From the NCBI RefSeq assembly GCF_021491915.1, contig NZ_CP090836.1, forward strand, positions 2,838,501-2,902,500: a stretch of DNA of 64,000 bases, written 5' to 3'. The DNA comes from Paracoccus everestensis (GTDB lineage Bacteria; Pseudomonadota; Alphaproteobacteria; Rhodobacterales; Rhodobacteraceae). The translations under genes and the position numbers were made by a program. Position 1 is the stretch's first letter. The number at the start of each line of letters is the position of its first letter. The notes under the pieces were generated by a model. That model had not been told where the DNA came from, searched no databases, and saw nothing but the letters and a program-made list of their open reading frames with translations. Positions 54,304 through 63,461 of the stretch are shown here, in pieces.

Positions 54304-54951
54304 TCAGATGGTTGCCCAGGTTTTTCCACCCTCAAGCGCCTGGAACAACGTGCCTTCGCTGATGTCGTGGACAAGGCCGTGGATCGACATCTGCCCCGCC
54401 TCGACCGCCGTGCGGACAAAGGGGAATGTCATCAGGTTCTCGATCGATACCAGCACCGCCTCGCGTTCCAGGGCGGCAACTTGCTGGTCCTCGGGCAGAT
54501 CCTTCACCCGGTCATAGCCGGGGCGCAGGATGTCCATCCAGCGGCCGACGAAGCTGGTCTTTTCCTCCAGTTCGGGGGCATGGCCTGAACACATCGCATG
54601 ACAGCCCGCCACGCCGCCGCACATGGTATGGCCCACCACGATCAGATGCGCGACCTTCAAGGCCTGCACCGCATATTCCACCGCCGCCGAGGTGCCGTGC
54701 TGCAACCCGTCCGGGGCATAGGGCGGCACAAGGTTCGCGATGTTGCGATGGATAAAGAATTCGCCCGTATCCGCGCCAAAGATGCTGGTAACGTGGACGC
54801 GCGAGTCGCAGCAGGAAATCACCATGGCGCGCGGGCGCTGCCCGTCGGTGGCCAGGCGGCGATACCAGGCGCTGTTTTCGGCATAGGACGTGGCCTTCCA
54901 GCCGTGAAAGCGGCCTGCCAGATATTGCGGCAAAGGACGAATGTTATGCAT
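54304..54951 (-). CDS. Beta-class carbonic anhydrase
   Basis: A 215-residue zinc enzyme that interconverts CO2 and bicarbonate. Zinc ligands are Cys48, His108 and Cys111 (SCCDSRV and GHTMCGG), with the Asp49/Arg51 dyad intact. The length is normal for the beta class. It is divergent from the hypothetical gene at 55095 through an AT-rich 143-bp region. Confidence 0.95.
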   Translation of the reverse strand: MHNIRPLPQYLAGRFHGWKATSYAENSAWYRRLATDGQRPRAMVISCCDSRVHVTSIFGADTGEFFIHRNIANLVPPYAPDGLQHGTSAAVEYAVQALKVAHLIVVGHTMCGGVAGCHAMCSGHAPELEEKTSFVGRWMDILRPGYDRVKDLPEDQQVAALEREAVLVSIENLMTFPFVRTAVEAGQMSIHGLVHDISEGTLFQALEGGKTWATI

Positions 54952-55094
54952 GGCTCACCCTTGTCATCACGCCGCTTGATAGGCGGAGATTGAAACAAAT
55001 TCGAGAGGTTTCTTTTGGCGCCATCAAGCCTTTCTTCACCGCAGACGGTCATCTTGCACAGACCGGACTTTCAGGAAGACAAGGGTTAAGGCAG

Positions 55095-55472
55095 ATGGCA
55101 CAAATCATGGCGTTGGCCGTATCAGAGCCGGTTCGGGTCGATTCCCGCCGCCTGGGCGACATCGTGACCGAACTGGGCGAAACGGCGGCGCAGAACGTCA
55201 TCGGCCTGGCCCTGGAACAGCTGGCAGCCGCCCTGACCGCCGCCGACAAGGCCATCCGCGCAAGCGACCTGCCCGAGGGCGCGCGCCAATGCGACCTGCT
55301 GGCCCGGCTGGCCTGGCAGATCGGGCTGTTGTCGCTTGCGGGCGTGGCGATGGATCTGGGGGCCTGCGCGGACAAGCGCGATCGGGTTGCCATTGCCGCG
55401 GTCCATGCCCGGCTGATGCGGGTGGGCAACCGGTCCCTGACGGCGATCTGGGACCGCAGCCAGCTTGCCTGA
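55095..55472 (+). CDS. Conserved helical protein, unknown function
   Basis: A 125-residue predicted cytoplasmic protein, strongly helical and rich in Ala and Leu (ELGETAAQNVIGLALEQLAAAL, then QCDLLARLAWQIGLLSL). I do not recognise the family. The frame is open back to an ATG at 54990 but the sequence before 55095 is unlike a protein; 55095 or the ATG at 55107 is likelier. It stands alone between carbonic anhydrase and the aminopeptidase operon. Confidence 0.6.
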   Translation: MAQIMALAVSEPVRVDSRRLGDIVTELGETAAQNVIGLALEQLAAALTAADKAIRASDLPEGARQCDLLARLAWQIGLLSLAGVAMDLGACADKRDRVAIAAVHARLMRVGNRSLTAIWDRSQLA

Positions 55473-55534
55473 GGCGGGCTTGCGGGCGCGCGCCCAACTT
55501 GTAGTCTGGCGTTCGACAGACCAAGGACAGGCCC

Positions 55535-56899
55535 ATGATCCCCGATTTTGCCCCCGATTCCGCCGATGCCCTGCCGCTGTGGGCGGTGTGGAAGGGCGAC
55601 CCCCTGGTCGACCAGGCTGGTCCCTGGCCGGGCGCCAGCGGATTTTCGGGAAAGACCGGGGAAATCTGCCTGCTGCCCAATCCTTCGGGCGGGCTTGCGG
55701 GGGCCTTGCTGGGCCTGGGGGATCGAACGACCGCCCCCCGCCACCGCTTTGCCCTGGCCCATGCCACGGCCTTGCCGCCAGGAACATGGCGCGCGATCCT
55801 GCCCGACGGCCTTGACCCGGATGAGGCTGCCTTGGCGCTGCTGCTGGGCCAGTATCGCTTTACCCGCTACAAGGGGACACCTTATTCCGGCCCGCAGTTT
55901 TCCTGCCCCGAGGGTGTGGATGCCGCCCGGATCCATGCGCAGGCGGCAGGAGAGTTCCTGACCCGCGACCTGATCAACACCCCTGCCAACGACATGGGAC
56001 CGATTGATCTGGAAGACGCCGCCCGCGCCCTGGCCAAGGAGGTGGGCGCAAGCGTCACGGTCACGACCGGGCCGGACCTTCTGGACGCCAACCTGCCGAT
56101 GATCCACGCGGTCGGGCGCGCGGCCGAACAGGCGCCGCGCCTGATTGACATCCGACTGGGCAACAGCGGCCCGCGTTTGACGGTCGTCGGCAAGGGTGTC
56201 TGCTTTGATACCGGCGGGCTGGACATCAAGCCCTCGGCATCCATGTTGCTGATGAAAAAGGACATGGGCGGCGCGGCGACCGCGCTTGGCCTTCTGAAGA
56301 TGCTGGCGCTGACCGGGGCTGCGGACCGGATGCGGATCCGGCTGCTGCTGCCGGTCGTGGAAAACAGCGTTTCGGCCAGCTCATTCCGGCCCGGCGACGT
56401 GTTGACCAGCCGCAAGGGCCTGACGGTCGAGGTGAACAACACCGACGCCGAGGGCCGGTTGATCCTGGCCGATGCCTTGGCTTTGGGGGCCGAGGAAAGC
56501 CCCGACCTGATGATCTCGCTGGCGACGCTGACAGGCGCCGCGCGCGTGGCGCTTGGGCCGGACCTGCCGCCTTTTTACTGCGACGACGATGCCACCGCCG
56601 ATGCGCTGTCGCGCGCCGCAATGGCCGTGCGCGATCCGCTGTGGCGGATGCCCTTCTGGGATGGCTACGAATCCCAGATCGAGCCGCCTATCGCGGATCT
56701 GGACAACGCCCCCTCGGGCGGGATGGCGGGGTCGATCACCGCCGCGCTGTTCCTGCGCCGCTTCGCGGAAGGCGCCGGGCGCTATGTCCATATGGACATC
56801 TATGGCTGGCAGCCGGTCCTGGCCCCCGGCAGGCCCAAGGGGGGTGTCGGCCAGGGGGCACGGGCGATCCTGGCCGCCTTGCCGCAGATCCTGGCATGA
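55535..56899 (+). CDS. Leucyl aminopeptidase family (M17) metallopeptidase
   Basis: A 454-residue two-metal aminopeptidase. FDTGGLDIKPSASMLLMKKDMGG (metal lysine) and NTDAEGRLILADAL (the M17 signature) are intact, along with GKGVCFDTGG. It is cytosolic and hexameric in relatives. It overlaps the NlpC/P60 gene (ATGA at 56896), so the two may act in the same peptide-recycling route. Confidence 0.92.
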   Translation: MIPDFAPDSADALPLWAVWKGDPLVDQAGPWPGASGFSGKTGEICLLPNPSGGLAGALLGLGDRTTAPRHRFALAHATALPPGTWRAILPDGLDPDEAALALLLGQYRFTRYKGTPYSGPQFSCPEGVDAARIHAQAAGEFLTRDLINTPANDMGPIDLEDAARALAKEVGASVTVTTGPDLLDANLPMIHAVGRAAEQAPRLIDIRLGNSGPRLTVVGKGVCFDTGGLDIKPSASMLLMKKDMGGAATALGLLKMLALTGAADRMRIRLLLPVVENSVSASSFRPGDVLTSRKGLTVEVNNTDAEGRLILADALALGAEESPDLMISLATLTGAARVALGPDLPPFYCDDDATADALSRAAMAVRDPLWRMPFWDGYESQIEPPIADLDNAPSGGMAGSITAALFLRRFAEGAGRYVHMDIYGWQPVLAPGRPKGGVGQGARAILAALPQILA

Positions 56900-57738
56900 C
56901 GCTGGACCGCCGCCTGACCCCGGCAACCGACCGGATCGCGCTGGAATGCCTGGCAGGGGTGCTGGAACGCCCCGCCTATACGCCCGGCAATGCCGCGCGG
57001 CTGGTGGTGCCCCTGGCCGACCTGTTGACCGCACCAGACGCGCGCCGCGACCGGCAGGTGAATTTCGGCGCCGACGTGACGGTGATCGAGACGCGGGGCG
57101 ACTGGTGTTTCGTGCAAACGGATCTAGACGGCTATTGCGGCTGGCTGGCTGGCTCCTCGCTGGGCCATGACCTGCCGCCGATCACGCATCGGGTAACGGC
57201 CCCTGCCACCCATGTCTATCCCGCCCCCGACATGAAGCAGCCGCAGATTGTCAGCCTGTCCCTGGGCGCCCGCCTCTCGGTCACGGGGGTCGAAGGGCGG
57301 TTCGCCCGTCTTGCTACCGGCGGCTTCGTTCCCGTGCAGCATATCGGCGACCAGCCCGCCACCGATCCGGTGCCGGTCGCGGAAAGCCTGTCCGGCACGC
57401 CCTATCTGTGGGGCGGCAACAGCCGTGCGGGCATTGACTGTTCGGGCCTGGTCCAAGCGGCGCTGACGGCCTGCGACATCCCCTGCCCCGGCGACAGCGA
57501 CCTGCAGCGCGCTGCCTTTCCAGTGGCAAACGAAATCCGAAGGGGCGATCTGCTGTTCTGGCCGGGCCACGTAGCCTTGGCGATGTCGCCCGACCGGATG
57601 ATCCATGCGACCGCCTTTGCCATGGGGGTGATCGTCGAATCCATCCCCGACGCCATCGCCCGAATCGATGCGGCAGGCGATGGCCCGTTCCTTGGCATCC
57701 GCCGCCCGCCTCTGGCGCAGCCCGCCACTTTGGCCTAG
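56896..57738 (+). CDS. NlpC/P60 family endopeptidase with SH3 domain
   Basis: A 280-residue cysteine peptidase. Bacterial SH3-like modules cover about 30-150, then NlpC/P60 with Cys182 in IDCSGLVQ, His225 in GHVALAMS and His237 in MIHATA. No signal peptide, so it acts on murein peptides in the cytoplasm, as in recycling rather than wall cleavage. It is coupled to the M17 peptidase upstream. Confidence 0.92.
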   Translation: MTLDRRLTPATDRIALECLAGVLERPAYTPGNAARLVVPLADLLTAPDARRDRQVNFGADVTVIETRGDWCFVQTDLDGYCGWLAGSSLGHDLPPITHRVTAPATHVYPAPDMKQPQIVSLSLGARLSVTGVEGRFARLATGGFVPVQHIGDQPATDPVPVAESLSGTPYLWGGNSRAGIDCSGLVQAALTACDIPCPGDSDLQRAAFPVANEIRRGDLLFWPGHVALAMSPDRMIHATAFAMGVIVESIPDAIARIDAAGDGPFLGIRRPPLAQPATLA

Positions 57739-57764
57739 ACCGCCGCGCAAAGGAGTTGCGGCCC

Positions 57765-58643
57765 ATGTTCACCGTTTCGCTGATCGCATCGCCCCTGCGC
57801 GCCAACCTGACCCAGGCCGTGGCCGGGGGCCTGGCCGCCCGTTGGGGGGGCGAACCGATCCGCTGGCTGAACCCCGCCATCGCTGCGGAATTCGACGTGG
57901 CAACCCAGCCTGCCGACTTTCAGGATGCCTGGGCCGATATGCAGCGGCAAACCCTGGATCTGGCGATCCAACCGGCCCAGGGCCGCCGCAAGGCGATCCT
58001 GCTGGCCGACATGGATTCGACCATGATCGGGCAGGAATGCATCGACGAATTGGCCGACATGGCGGGCGTCGGACCGCGCGTGGCCGACATTACGGCACGG
58101 GCCATGAATGGAGAACTGGACTTCGACAGCGCACTGACCGAACGCGTCGGGCTGCTGAGCGGGCTGAAGGACAGTGTGATCGCGGATGTGCTGGCCTCGC
58201 GGATCACCATGACCTCGGGCGGGGCGGAACTTGTGGCGACAATGCGCGCGAACGGCGGCTATGCGGCGCTTGTCTCGGGCGGGTTCACGGCCTTTACAGA
58301 AGCAGTTGCCGACAGGCTGGGTTTTGACGAACACCGTGCCAATACCCTGGTGGCCGAAGGCGGCTTGCTGACCGGACGGGTCGCGATACCGATCCTGGGC
58401 CGCGAGGCCAAGGTCGAGGCGCTGATCCAGATCGCCAAGGCGCGCGGCCTGACGCCTGCCGATGTGATTGCTGTGGGCGACGGCGCCAACGACCTGGGCA
58501 TGATCCAGCTTGCCGGGACGGGTGTTGCGCTGCACGCCAAGCCCTCGGTCGCGGCGCAGGCGCAGATTCGCATCAACCACGGCGACCTGACATCGCTGCT
58601 GTACTTGCAGGGTTATTCTGCCAAGGATTTCGTCACGGGCTGA
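57765..58643 (+). CDS. serB: Phosphoserine phosphatase
   Basis: A 292-residue HAD phosphatase, last step of serine synthesis. The catalytic motif is DMDSTMIGQEC (Asp82 nucleophile, Asp84 acid), VSGGFT and VGDGANDLGM follow. An N-terminal ACT-like region is present. The ATG at 57765 has AAAGGAG nine bases upstream; a TTG at 57756 is in frame but less likely. Confidence 0.94.
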   Translation: MFTVSLIASPLRANLTQAVAGGLAARWGGEPIRWLNPAIAAEFDVATQPADFQDAWADMQRQTLDLAIQPAQGRRKAILLADMDSTMIGQECIDELADMAGVGPRVADITARAMNGELDFDSALTERVGLLSGLKDSVIADVLASRITMTSGGAELVATMRANGGYAALVSGGFTAFTEAVADRLGFDEHRANTLVAEGGLLTGRVAIPILGREAKVEALIQIAKARGLTPADVIAVGDGANDLGMIQLAGTGVALHAKPSVAAQAQIRINHGDLTSLLYLQGYSAKDFVTG

Positions 58644-59040
58644 TCGCCTGTACCGTTTCCGCCACAGACCGGGCGCAGGCAGCAATGCGGTCCATGATCG
58701 CCTGCCCTTCGGCGACCGGGGGGGTTAGTTGCCAACAGCCGGCCCCTTCAGCGCACCGATCCGATCCGGCATGGACAGGGCGAAGTGGCGGTCGAGGATG
58801 GCAGGCCTTTCCGCCAACAGCACCAACAGCATGGCTGGTTACTGCGAAGTCCGGGATAGATCTCGAACAACATTGCAGACGGTTCCGCCCTGAAACACCT
58901 GAAGAAGGGGCGCAACCTGTTGGTCCATTCGACGAACCTCTGCTGCTCTTGCCCTTGCCTTGGTCCAAATATCCCACGGGGGTCTGGGAGTGTGAAACCC
59001 CCGTCTTTACAAACCCCTGTCAAAGGCGCATGGCGCGGCC
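58644..59040. other. Intergenic region with eroded sequence and an orphan repeat
   Basis: These 397 bp hold no convincing gene. Minus-strand frames contain fragments that look once-coding: ILDRHFALSMPDRIGALKG (ending at a TAA at 58725) and, near serB, PPVAEGQAIMDRIAACARS. The families are not identified. Hairpin repeat copy D occupies 58947-59004. The region looks like the remains of a lost minus-strand gene. Confidence 0.4.
58947..59004 (-). repeat. 3'-end hairpin repeat, copy D (orphan)
   Basis: On the minus strand: ACGGGGGT (59004-58997) pairs with ACCCCCGT (58983-58976), then GGGATATTTGGACCAAGG and CAAGGGCAAGAG. The conserved GATATTT...ACCAAGG part is intact, while the usual first hairpin is degraded. 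Unlike the other copies it does not follow a gene on its own strand. Confidence 0.6.
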
Positions 59041-59799
59041 ATGATCGACCTTTCCCTGGACCTTTTCCTGCTTCTCGCCTTTGCTGGCTTCGCTGCCGGC
59101 TTTATCGATTCGATCGCCGGCGGCGGCGGGCTGATCACCCTGCCTGCGCTGATGCTGGCGGGGATCCCGCCGGCGCAGGCGCTTGCAACGAACAAGGTGC
59201 AGGGTGTCTTTGGCGCGGCGACGGCGGCGGTCAGCTATGCCTCGCGCGGCTTGGTCGATCTGCGAAGCCAGTGGAAATCGGCATTAATTGCGGGGGCGGC
59301 AGGCGCCCTGGGGGCGGCCTTGGTCAGCTATCTTCCGACCGACGATCTGCGGCTGATCCTGCCGGTGATCCTGATCGCCATCGCCGCGTTCTTTGCACTG
59401 AAGCCGGGGCTTAACGACCTGGACCGGGTGCGGCGCGTGGCACCCGCAGCATTTGCCCTGACGGCGGTGCCGCTGGTCGGGTTTTATGACGGGGTCCTGG
59501 GACCGGGGGCCGGTTCGTTCTATATGATCGCCTTTGTCACGCTGGCGGGATACGGCGTGCTGAAAGCCACGGCGCATACCAAGCTGCTGAACTTTGCCTC
59601 GAATCTGGGGGGGCTTGCGGCTTTTGCGCTGTTTGGCCAGCCCTTGTGGCTGGTGGGGATCGTGATGGGCGGGGCGCAAATCGCGGGCGCGATGCTGGGC
59701 GCGCGGCTGGCCACGCGGATTGGCGCGCGGCTGATCAAGCCGCTGCTGGTGGCGACATCCTTGGCGCTTGCGCTGCGGCTGATCTGGCAGATGATCTAG
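59041..59799 (+). CDS. TSUP family (TauE/SafE) sulfite/anion exporter
   Basis: A 252-residue membrane protein with about eight helices. FIDSIAGGGGLITLPALM in the first half and GFYDGVLGPGAGSFYMIAF in the second are the TSUP repeat motifs. Members export sulfite, sulfoacetate or similar anions. The stop overlaps that of the convergent asparaginase gene (CTAG at 59796). Confidence 0.9.
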   Translation: MIDLSLDLFLLLAFAGFAAGFIDSIAGGGGLITLPALMLAGIPPAQALATNKVQGVFGAATAAVSYASRGLVDLRSQWKSALIAGAAGALGAALVSYLPTDDLRLILPVILIAIAAFFALKPGLNDLDRVRRVAPAAFALTAVPLVGFYDGVLGPGAGSFYMIAFVTLAGYGVLKATAHTKLLNFASNLGGLAAFALFGQPLWLVGIVMGGAQIAGAMLGARLATRIGARLIKPLLVATSLALALRLIWQMI

Positions 59800-60782
59800 G
59801 CGGGAAAGCCGGGGGCGGTCCGCATTTCCCCGGTGACGATGCCGCGCCAGTTGCGGATCGGGTCGGTCAGGAACCGGCCCACCGCCGGGTGATTCCGCTC
59901 GAGCACGCCAAGATGGACCAGCAAGGCGGCAATGGCAGCCTCGGCGGCGCGGGTGCCGCCATCCGTCACCTTCAAGGCCACGCCCAGGCCCTGATCGGGC
60001 AGGATGGCGACGAAAACGGCCTCGGCCCCGGTCTTTGTGGCGACGCGGCCACCGCTGGCGCGCATCAGGACCGTGCAGGCGCGGCCTTCGCCCGCAACCA
60101 TTTCGGGATGGGCGCGCATGGCATCCACCAGCCGCCGCATGGCCCGGCCCCGCCCATCGTCGGCCGGATCGGCAAAGGCCGCCATGGCACGGCCAAGGCC
60201 CGCCAGCGAACAGGACCAGTTCGGGGCCGAACAGCCGTCGATGCCATAGCCCGGGCTAGATTCACCCGTCACCTCCTCGAACGCGGCTTTCACGGCCTGC
60301 TGGACGGGATGGTCCGGTTCGACATACTCGGTCCCGCCACCCAGATGGCGATTCAGCGTCAGGAAACCCGCGTGCTTGCCCGAACAGTTGTTGTGCAACT
60401 GGCTGGGAGCCTCGTCCCCGCAGGTCAGGCGGCGGTTTTCATCGCGGTCGCTCGGCATATGGCAGCCGCAACGAAGGTGGGATTCGCCCAGGTCCAATGC
60501 CTGCAGCCACTGGTCCACGGCGTCCACGTGCATCCGCGCGCCGCTGTGGCTGGCGCAGGCAAGCGCAAGCTGCCGGTCGGTCAGCCCGGCGGCATCGGCC
60601 GCGCCGCTTTCGATCAGGGGCAGTGCCTGGATCATCTTGCAGGACGAGCGAGAAAAGATGATTTCGCTTGGACAGCCCCAGGCCTCGACCACACCCTTGG
60701 TGTCGCAGATGACGGCATGGCCGGAATGCAGGCTCTCGCGTTGCCCGCCGCGCCACAATTCGATCAATTCGGCCGAACGCAT
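59796..60782 (-). CDS. R. etli-type zinc L-asparaginase (AnsA/COG4448)
   Basis: A 328-residue asparaginase of the class unrelated to E. coli AnsA/B. Ser46-x-x-Lys49 in RSSCK, Cys133 and Lys136 in NNCSGKHAGF and Asp182/Cys184 in GIDGCSAPNW correspond to the catalytic dyads and zinc ligands of the Rhizobium etli enzyme (48/51, 135/138, 187/189). The ATG at 60782 gives the family start. It releases ammonia from asparagine in the cytoplasm. Confidence 0.9.
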   Translation of the reverse strand: MRSAELIELWRGGQRESLHSGHAVICDTKGVVEAWGCPSEIIFSRSSCKMIQALPLIESGAADAAGLTDRQLALACASHSGARMHVDAVDQWLQALDLGESHLRCGCHMPSDRDENRRLTCGDEAPSQLHNNCSGKHAGFLTLNRHLGGGTEYVEPDHPVQQAVKAAFEEVTGESSPGYGIDGCSAPNWSCSLAGLGRAMAAFADPADDGRGRAMRRLVDAMRAHPEMVAGEGRACTVLMRASGGRVATKTGAEAVFVAILPDQGLGVALKVTDGGTRAAEAAIAALLVHLGVLERNHPAVGRFLTDPIRNWRGIVTGEMRTAPGFPA

Positions 60783-60934
60783 CGCCTGTCCCCCTGACAA
60801 TTGCGCGATTTCCTGCCTTGCGCTCTTTCTTGCGCAATGATTTTGGCTATCGTGACCGCGAACGGTTGAAAAGACCACAGCAATCGGGAAAGAACGCCCC
60901 TGATGTGGCGAAACCCATGGCAGGAGGCCAGAGC

Positions 60935-61456
60935 ATGACCAACACCACGCTGCGCGGCGTGACCGCCGCCCTTGTCCTGATCGCCGGACTTGGATCCGCA
61001 GCGGCACAGGAATCGACCAATGTCGTTGCCACCGAAGGCGACTGGACGGTCTTTGCGGCGGAAAATCCCAAGGAATGCTGGGCGGTCTCCCCGCCCAAGG
61101 CCACGCAGAACACCGACGCGAACGGCGCCCCGAGAGAGGTGACGCGCGGCGACATCCGCCTGTATGTCGCGTATCGGGGCGGCAACGGCGAGGTGTCTTT
61201 CAGCGGCGGCTATCCCTTTGCCCCCGACAGCACGGTCGAGGTCGATATCGGCGGGACCAAGTTCAACCTGTTCACCGAAGGCGAAAGCGCCTGGACCGGC
61301 AGCGCGTCCGAGGATGAAAAGCTGATTGCAGCCCTGCGCGGCGGCACGAACGCGGTCATTACCGGGCGGTCATCGCGCGGCACCGTGACAAAGGACACGT
61401 TCAGCTTGGCGGGAATCACGGCGGCCACGAACACGGCGCGGTCGCGCTGTCAGTAA
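60935..61456 (+). CDS. IalB-like exported protein
   Basis: A 173-residue exported protein: signal peptide 1-25 (ending AAAQ) and a beta-rich domain resembling invasion-associated locus B proteins (WTVFAAENPKECWAVSPP...). The family is common in alphaproteobacteria and its role outside Bartonella is unclear. The start at 60935 is set by GGAGG at 60923-60927. A hairpin repeat follows the stop. Confidence 0.78.
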   Translation: MTNTTLRGVTAALVLIAGLGSAAAQESTNVVATEGDWTVFAAENPKECWAVSPPKATQNTDANGAPREVTRGDIRLYVAYRGGNGEVSFSGGYPFAPDSTVEVDIGGTKFNLFTEGESAWTGSASEDEKLIAALRGGTNAVITGRSSRGTVTKDTFSLAGITAATNTARSRCQ

Positions 61457-61461
61457 GGGTT

Positions 61462-61519
61462 GGGGGCGCTGCCCCCATGCCTTCGGGACTCACCCGGGAT
61501 ACTTAGACCAAGGCAAAGG
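61462..61519 (+). repeat. 3'-end hairpin repeat, copy E (after the IalB-like gene)
   Basis: GGGGGC-GCT-GCCCCC (61462-61476), then CACCCGGGATACTTAGACCA and AGGCAAAGGCGAGG. It begins five bases after the stop, in gene sense, and is nearly identical in its hairpin to copy A1. Confidence 0.7.
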
Positions 61520-61585
61520 CGAGGCCGGTTGATTTTCGGCCTCGTTTTGCTTATCTGCGGGTCTTCGCATAACACCGGAAGTCCC

Positions 61586-62758
61586 ATGAACGCGCCCCTC
61601 ACGCCCGATGTCCTGACCCTTCCCCGCAAGCTGCCAGATACCGGTCGGGTGAACATCGTCGGGCTGACGCGCGATCAATTGCGCCAGGCCCTGATTGACG
61701 CGGGCACGCCGGAAAAGCAGGCCAAGATGCGCGTGGGCCAGGTGTGGCAATGGATTTACCATTGGGGCGTGCGCGATTTTGCCGCGATGAGCAACCTGGC
61801 CAAGGACTACCGCGCCCTGCTGGCGGACCGGTTCGAGATCGTGCTGCCCGAGATCGTGACCCGTCAGATCAGCGAGGACGGGACGCGCAAGTACCTAGTC
61901 CGCATCGCCGGCGGCCACGAGGTCGAGACGGTCTATATCCCCGAGGAAGGTCGGGGCACCTTGTGCGTATCCAGCCAGGTCGGTTGCACGCTGACCTGTT
62001 CCTTTTGCCACACCGGCACGCAGAAGCTGGTGCGAAACCTGACCGCAGGCGAGATCGTCGGGCAGTTGATGCTGGCCCGCGACGATCTGGGCGAATGGCC
62101 GGTGCCCGGTGCCCCCAAGGACGAAACCCGCCTTGTCAGCAACATTGTTCTGATGGGCATGGGAGAGCCTTTGTACAACTTTGACGCCGTGCGCGACGCG
62201 ATGCGCGTCTGCATGGACAACGAGGGGCTGTCCCTGTCGCGCCGCCGCATCACCCTGTCCACCAGCGGCGTGGTCCCCGAGATCGCCCGGACCGCCGAGG
62301 AGATCGGCTGCCAGCTTGCCGTCAGCTTCCACGCCACCACCGACGAGGTCCGCAACGTTCTGGTGCCGATCAACAAGCGCTGGAACATCCAAACCCTGCT
62401 TGACGCGTTGCGCGATTATCCGCGCCTGTCGAACAGCGAGCGGATCACCTTTGAATATGTGATGCTGGCTGGCGTGAACGACACCGACGAGGACGCCCAT
62501 CGCCTGATCGAACTGATCCGGGGCATCCCTGCCAAGATCAACCTGATCCCCTTCAACGAATGGCCCGGCGCGCCTTACAAGCGATCCAGCAACAACCGCA
62601 TCCACGCCTTCGCCGACATCATCTACAAGGCGGGCTATGCCAGCCCGATCCGCACCCCGCGCGGCGAGGATATCATGGCCGCCTGCGGGCAGTTGAAATC
62701 GGCCACGGAACGCGGGCGGAAGTCGCGCGCGGAGATTGCGGCAGAGGCAGGCGCCTGA
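61586..62758 (+). CDS. rlmN: Dual-specificity RNA methyltransferase RlmN
   Basis: A 390-residue radical SAM methyltransferase that makes 2-methyladenosine in 23S rRNA (A2503) and tRNA (A37). The cluster cysteines are Cys134, Cys138 and Cys141 ([11 protein letters not shown]), and the methyl-carrying Cys367 is in [19 protein letters not shown] and VSFHAT are further family marks. The ATG at 61586 is used; the frame is open into the repeat upstream. Confidence 0.96.
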   Translation: MNAPLTPDVLTLPRKLPDTGRVNIVGLTRDQLRQALIDAGTPEKQAKMRVGQVWQWIYHWGVRDFAAMSNLAKDYRALLADRFEIVLPEIVTRQISEDGTRKYLVRIAGGHEVETVYIPEEGRGTLCVSSQVGCTLTCSFCHTGTQKLVRNLTAGEIVGQLMLARDDLGEWPVPGAPKDETRLVSNIVLMGMGEPLYNFDAVRDAMRVCMDNEGLSLSRRRITLSTSGVVPEIARTAEEIGCQLAVSFHATTDEVRNVLVPINKRWNIQTLLDALRDYPRLSNSERITFEYVMLAGVNDTDEDAHRLIELIRGIPAKINLIPFNEWPGAPYKRSSNNRIHAFADIIYKAGYASPIRTPRGEDIMAACGQLKSATERGRKSRAEIAAEAGA

Positions 62759-62774
62759 GCCGGGTACGCCCTGT

Positions 62775-62805
62775 GCAGCCCATTGCCGCGTAGGCAATCG
62801 GCTGC
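62775..62805 (+). terminator. Probable terminator of rlmN
   Basis: GCAGCC-C-ATTGCC (62775-62787) pairs with GGCAAT-C-GGCTGC (62793-62805) around a five-base loop; only one C-C mismatch in 13 positions. It is followed by TAGGATTTG rather than a T run. Position 17 bases after rlmN supports a terminator. Confidence 0.6.
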
Positions 62806-62870
62806 TAGGATTTGTCCGATACAAGGAAGGTCTGGGCCGGTGACGCCGTCGCCCGTGGCGTAGGTTCTGG

Positions 62871-63461
62871 ATGCCCCATGCGCTTGTCCTGTGGCTTCTG
62901 GCCTGGAGCCTTGCCGCAGGAACCGCATTGGCCGAACCCGTTGCCCCCGTGGACCGGAACCTGTTCGCCTTCGGCGGCCGCATGACCGCCGAGGCCATGC
63001 CCAAAAGCGTCAACATCCCCGGTGTTTCCTATGAGGACAACGGGATCCTCGGGATCGGCATCCAGCGCTGGACCTGGCGGGGCCGCCATGTGGATATCGG
63101 CTACAAGGGCGGTATGGCGCATCGCTTTGGACGGGACACCACCACCGAAGCCTGGGCGGGGATCGGCATCCGCTGCTGCCGGTACAGGCTGATGCGCGAT
63201 CTTGTGCTGACCCCGTCGATCATTTTCGGCCTCAGCTATGTCGATGCGGCGCATCTGGGCCGGGAAACCGAACAAGTTGCGCGCGATGACGGCGACGCGC
63301 AACTGCTGTTCTATCTTTCACCCGAACTGGAGCTTGCCGCCCCCGACACGGACTGGTCCGTCTTCTGGCGGCTTCATCACCGTTCGGGCGGGGGACAGAC
63401 GCTGGGGAATATGCGCGGCGCCACCAATGCCAATGTCGTGGGCCTCCGGCTGCGATTCTAG
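62871..63461 (+). CDS. Outer-membrane beta-barrel protein, PagL/acyloxyacyl hydrolase-like
   Basis: A 196-residue protein with a signal peptide (1-21, ending TALA) and alternating hydrophobic strands ending in LRLRF, the usual outer-membrane C-terminus. LHHRSGGG in the late part resembles the His-x-Ser active site of lipid A 3-O-deacylases (PagL). The catalytic Glu found 12 residues later in PagL is not present, so activity is uncertain. Its stop lies next to the LOG gene stop (convergent). Confidence 0.65.
   Translation: MPHALVLWLLAWSLAAGTALAEPVAPVDRNLFAFGGRMTAEAMPKSVNIPGVSYEDNGILGIGIQRWTWRGRHVDIGYKGGMAHRFGRDTTTEAWAGIGIRCCRYRLMRDLVLTPSIIFGLSYVDAAHLGRETEQVARDDGDAQLLFYLSPELELAAPDTDWSVFWRLHHRSGGGQTLGNMRGATNANVVGLRLRF

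Noticed and set aside
58725..58832. A 35-codon minus-strand ORF between serB and the TSUP gene
   Set aside because: It lacks a ribosome site, and the neighbouring sequence looks eroded; it is treated as gene debris, not a gene.
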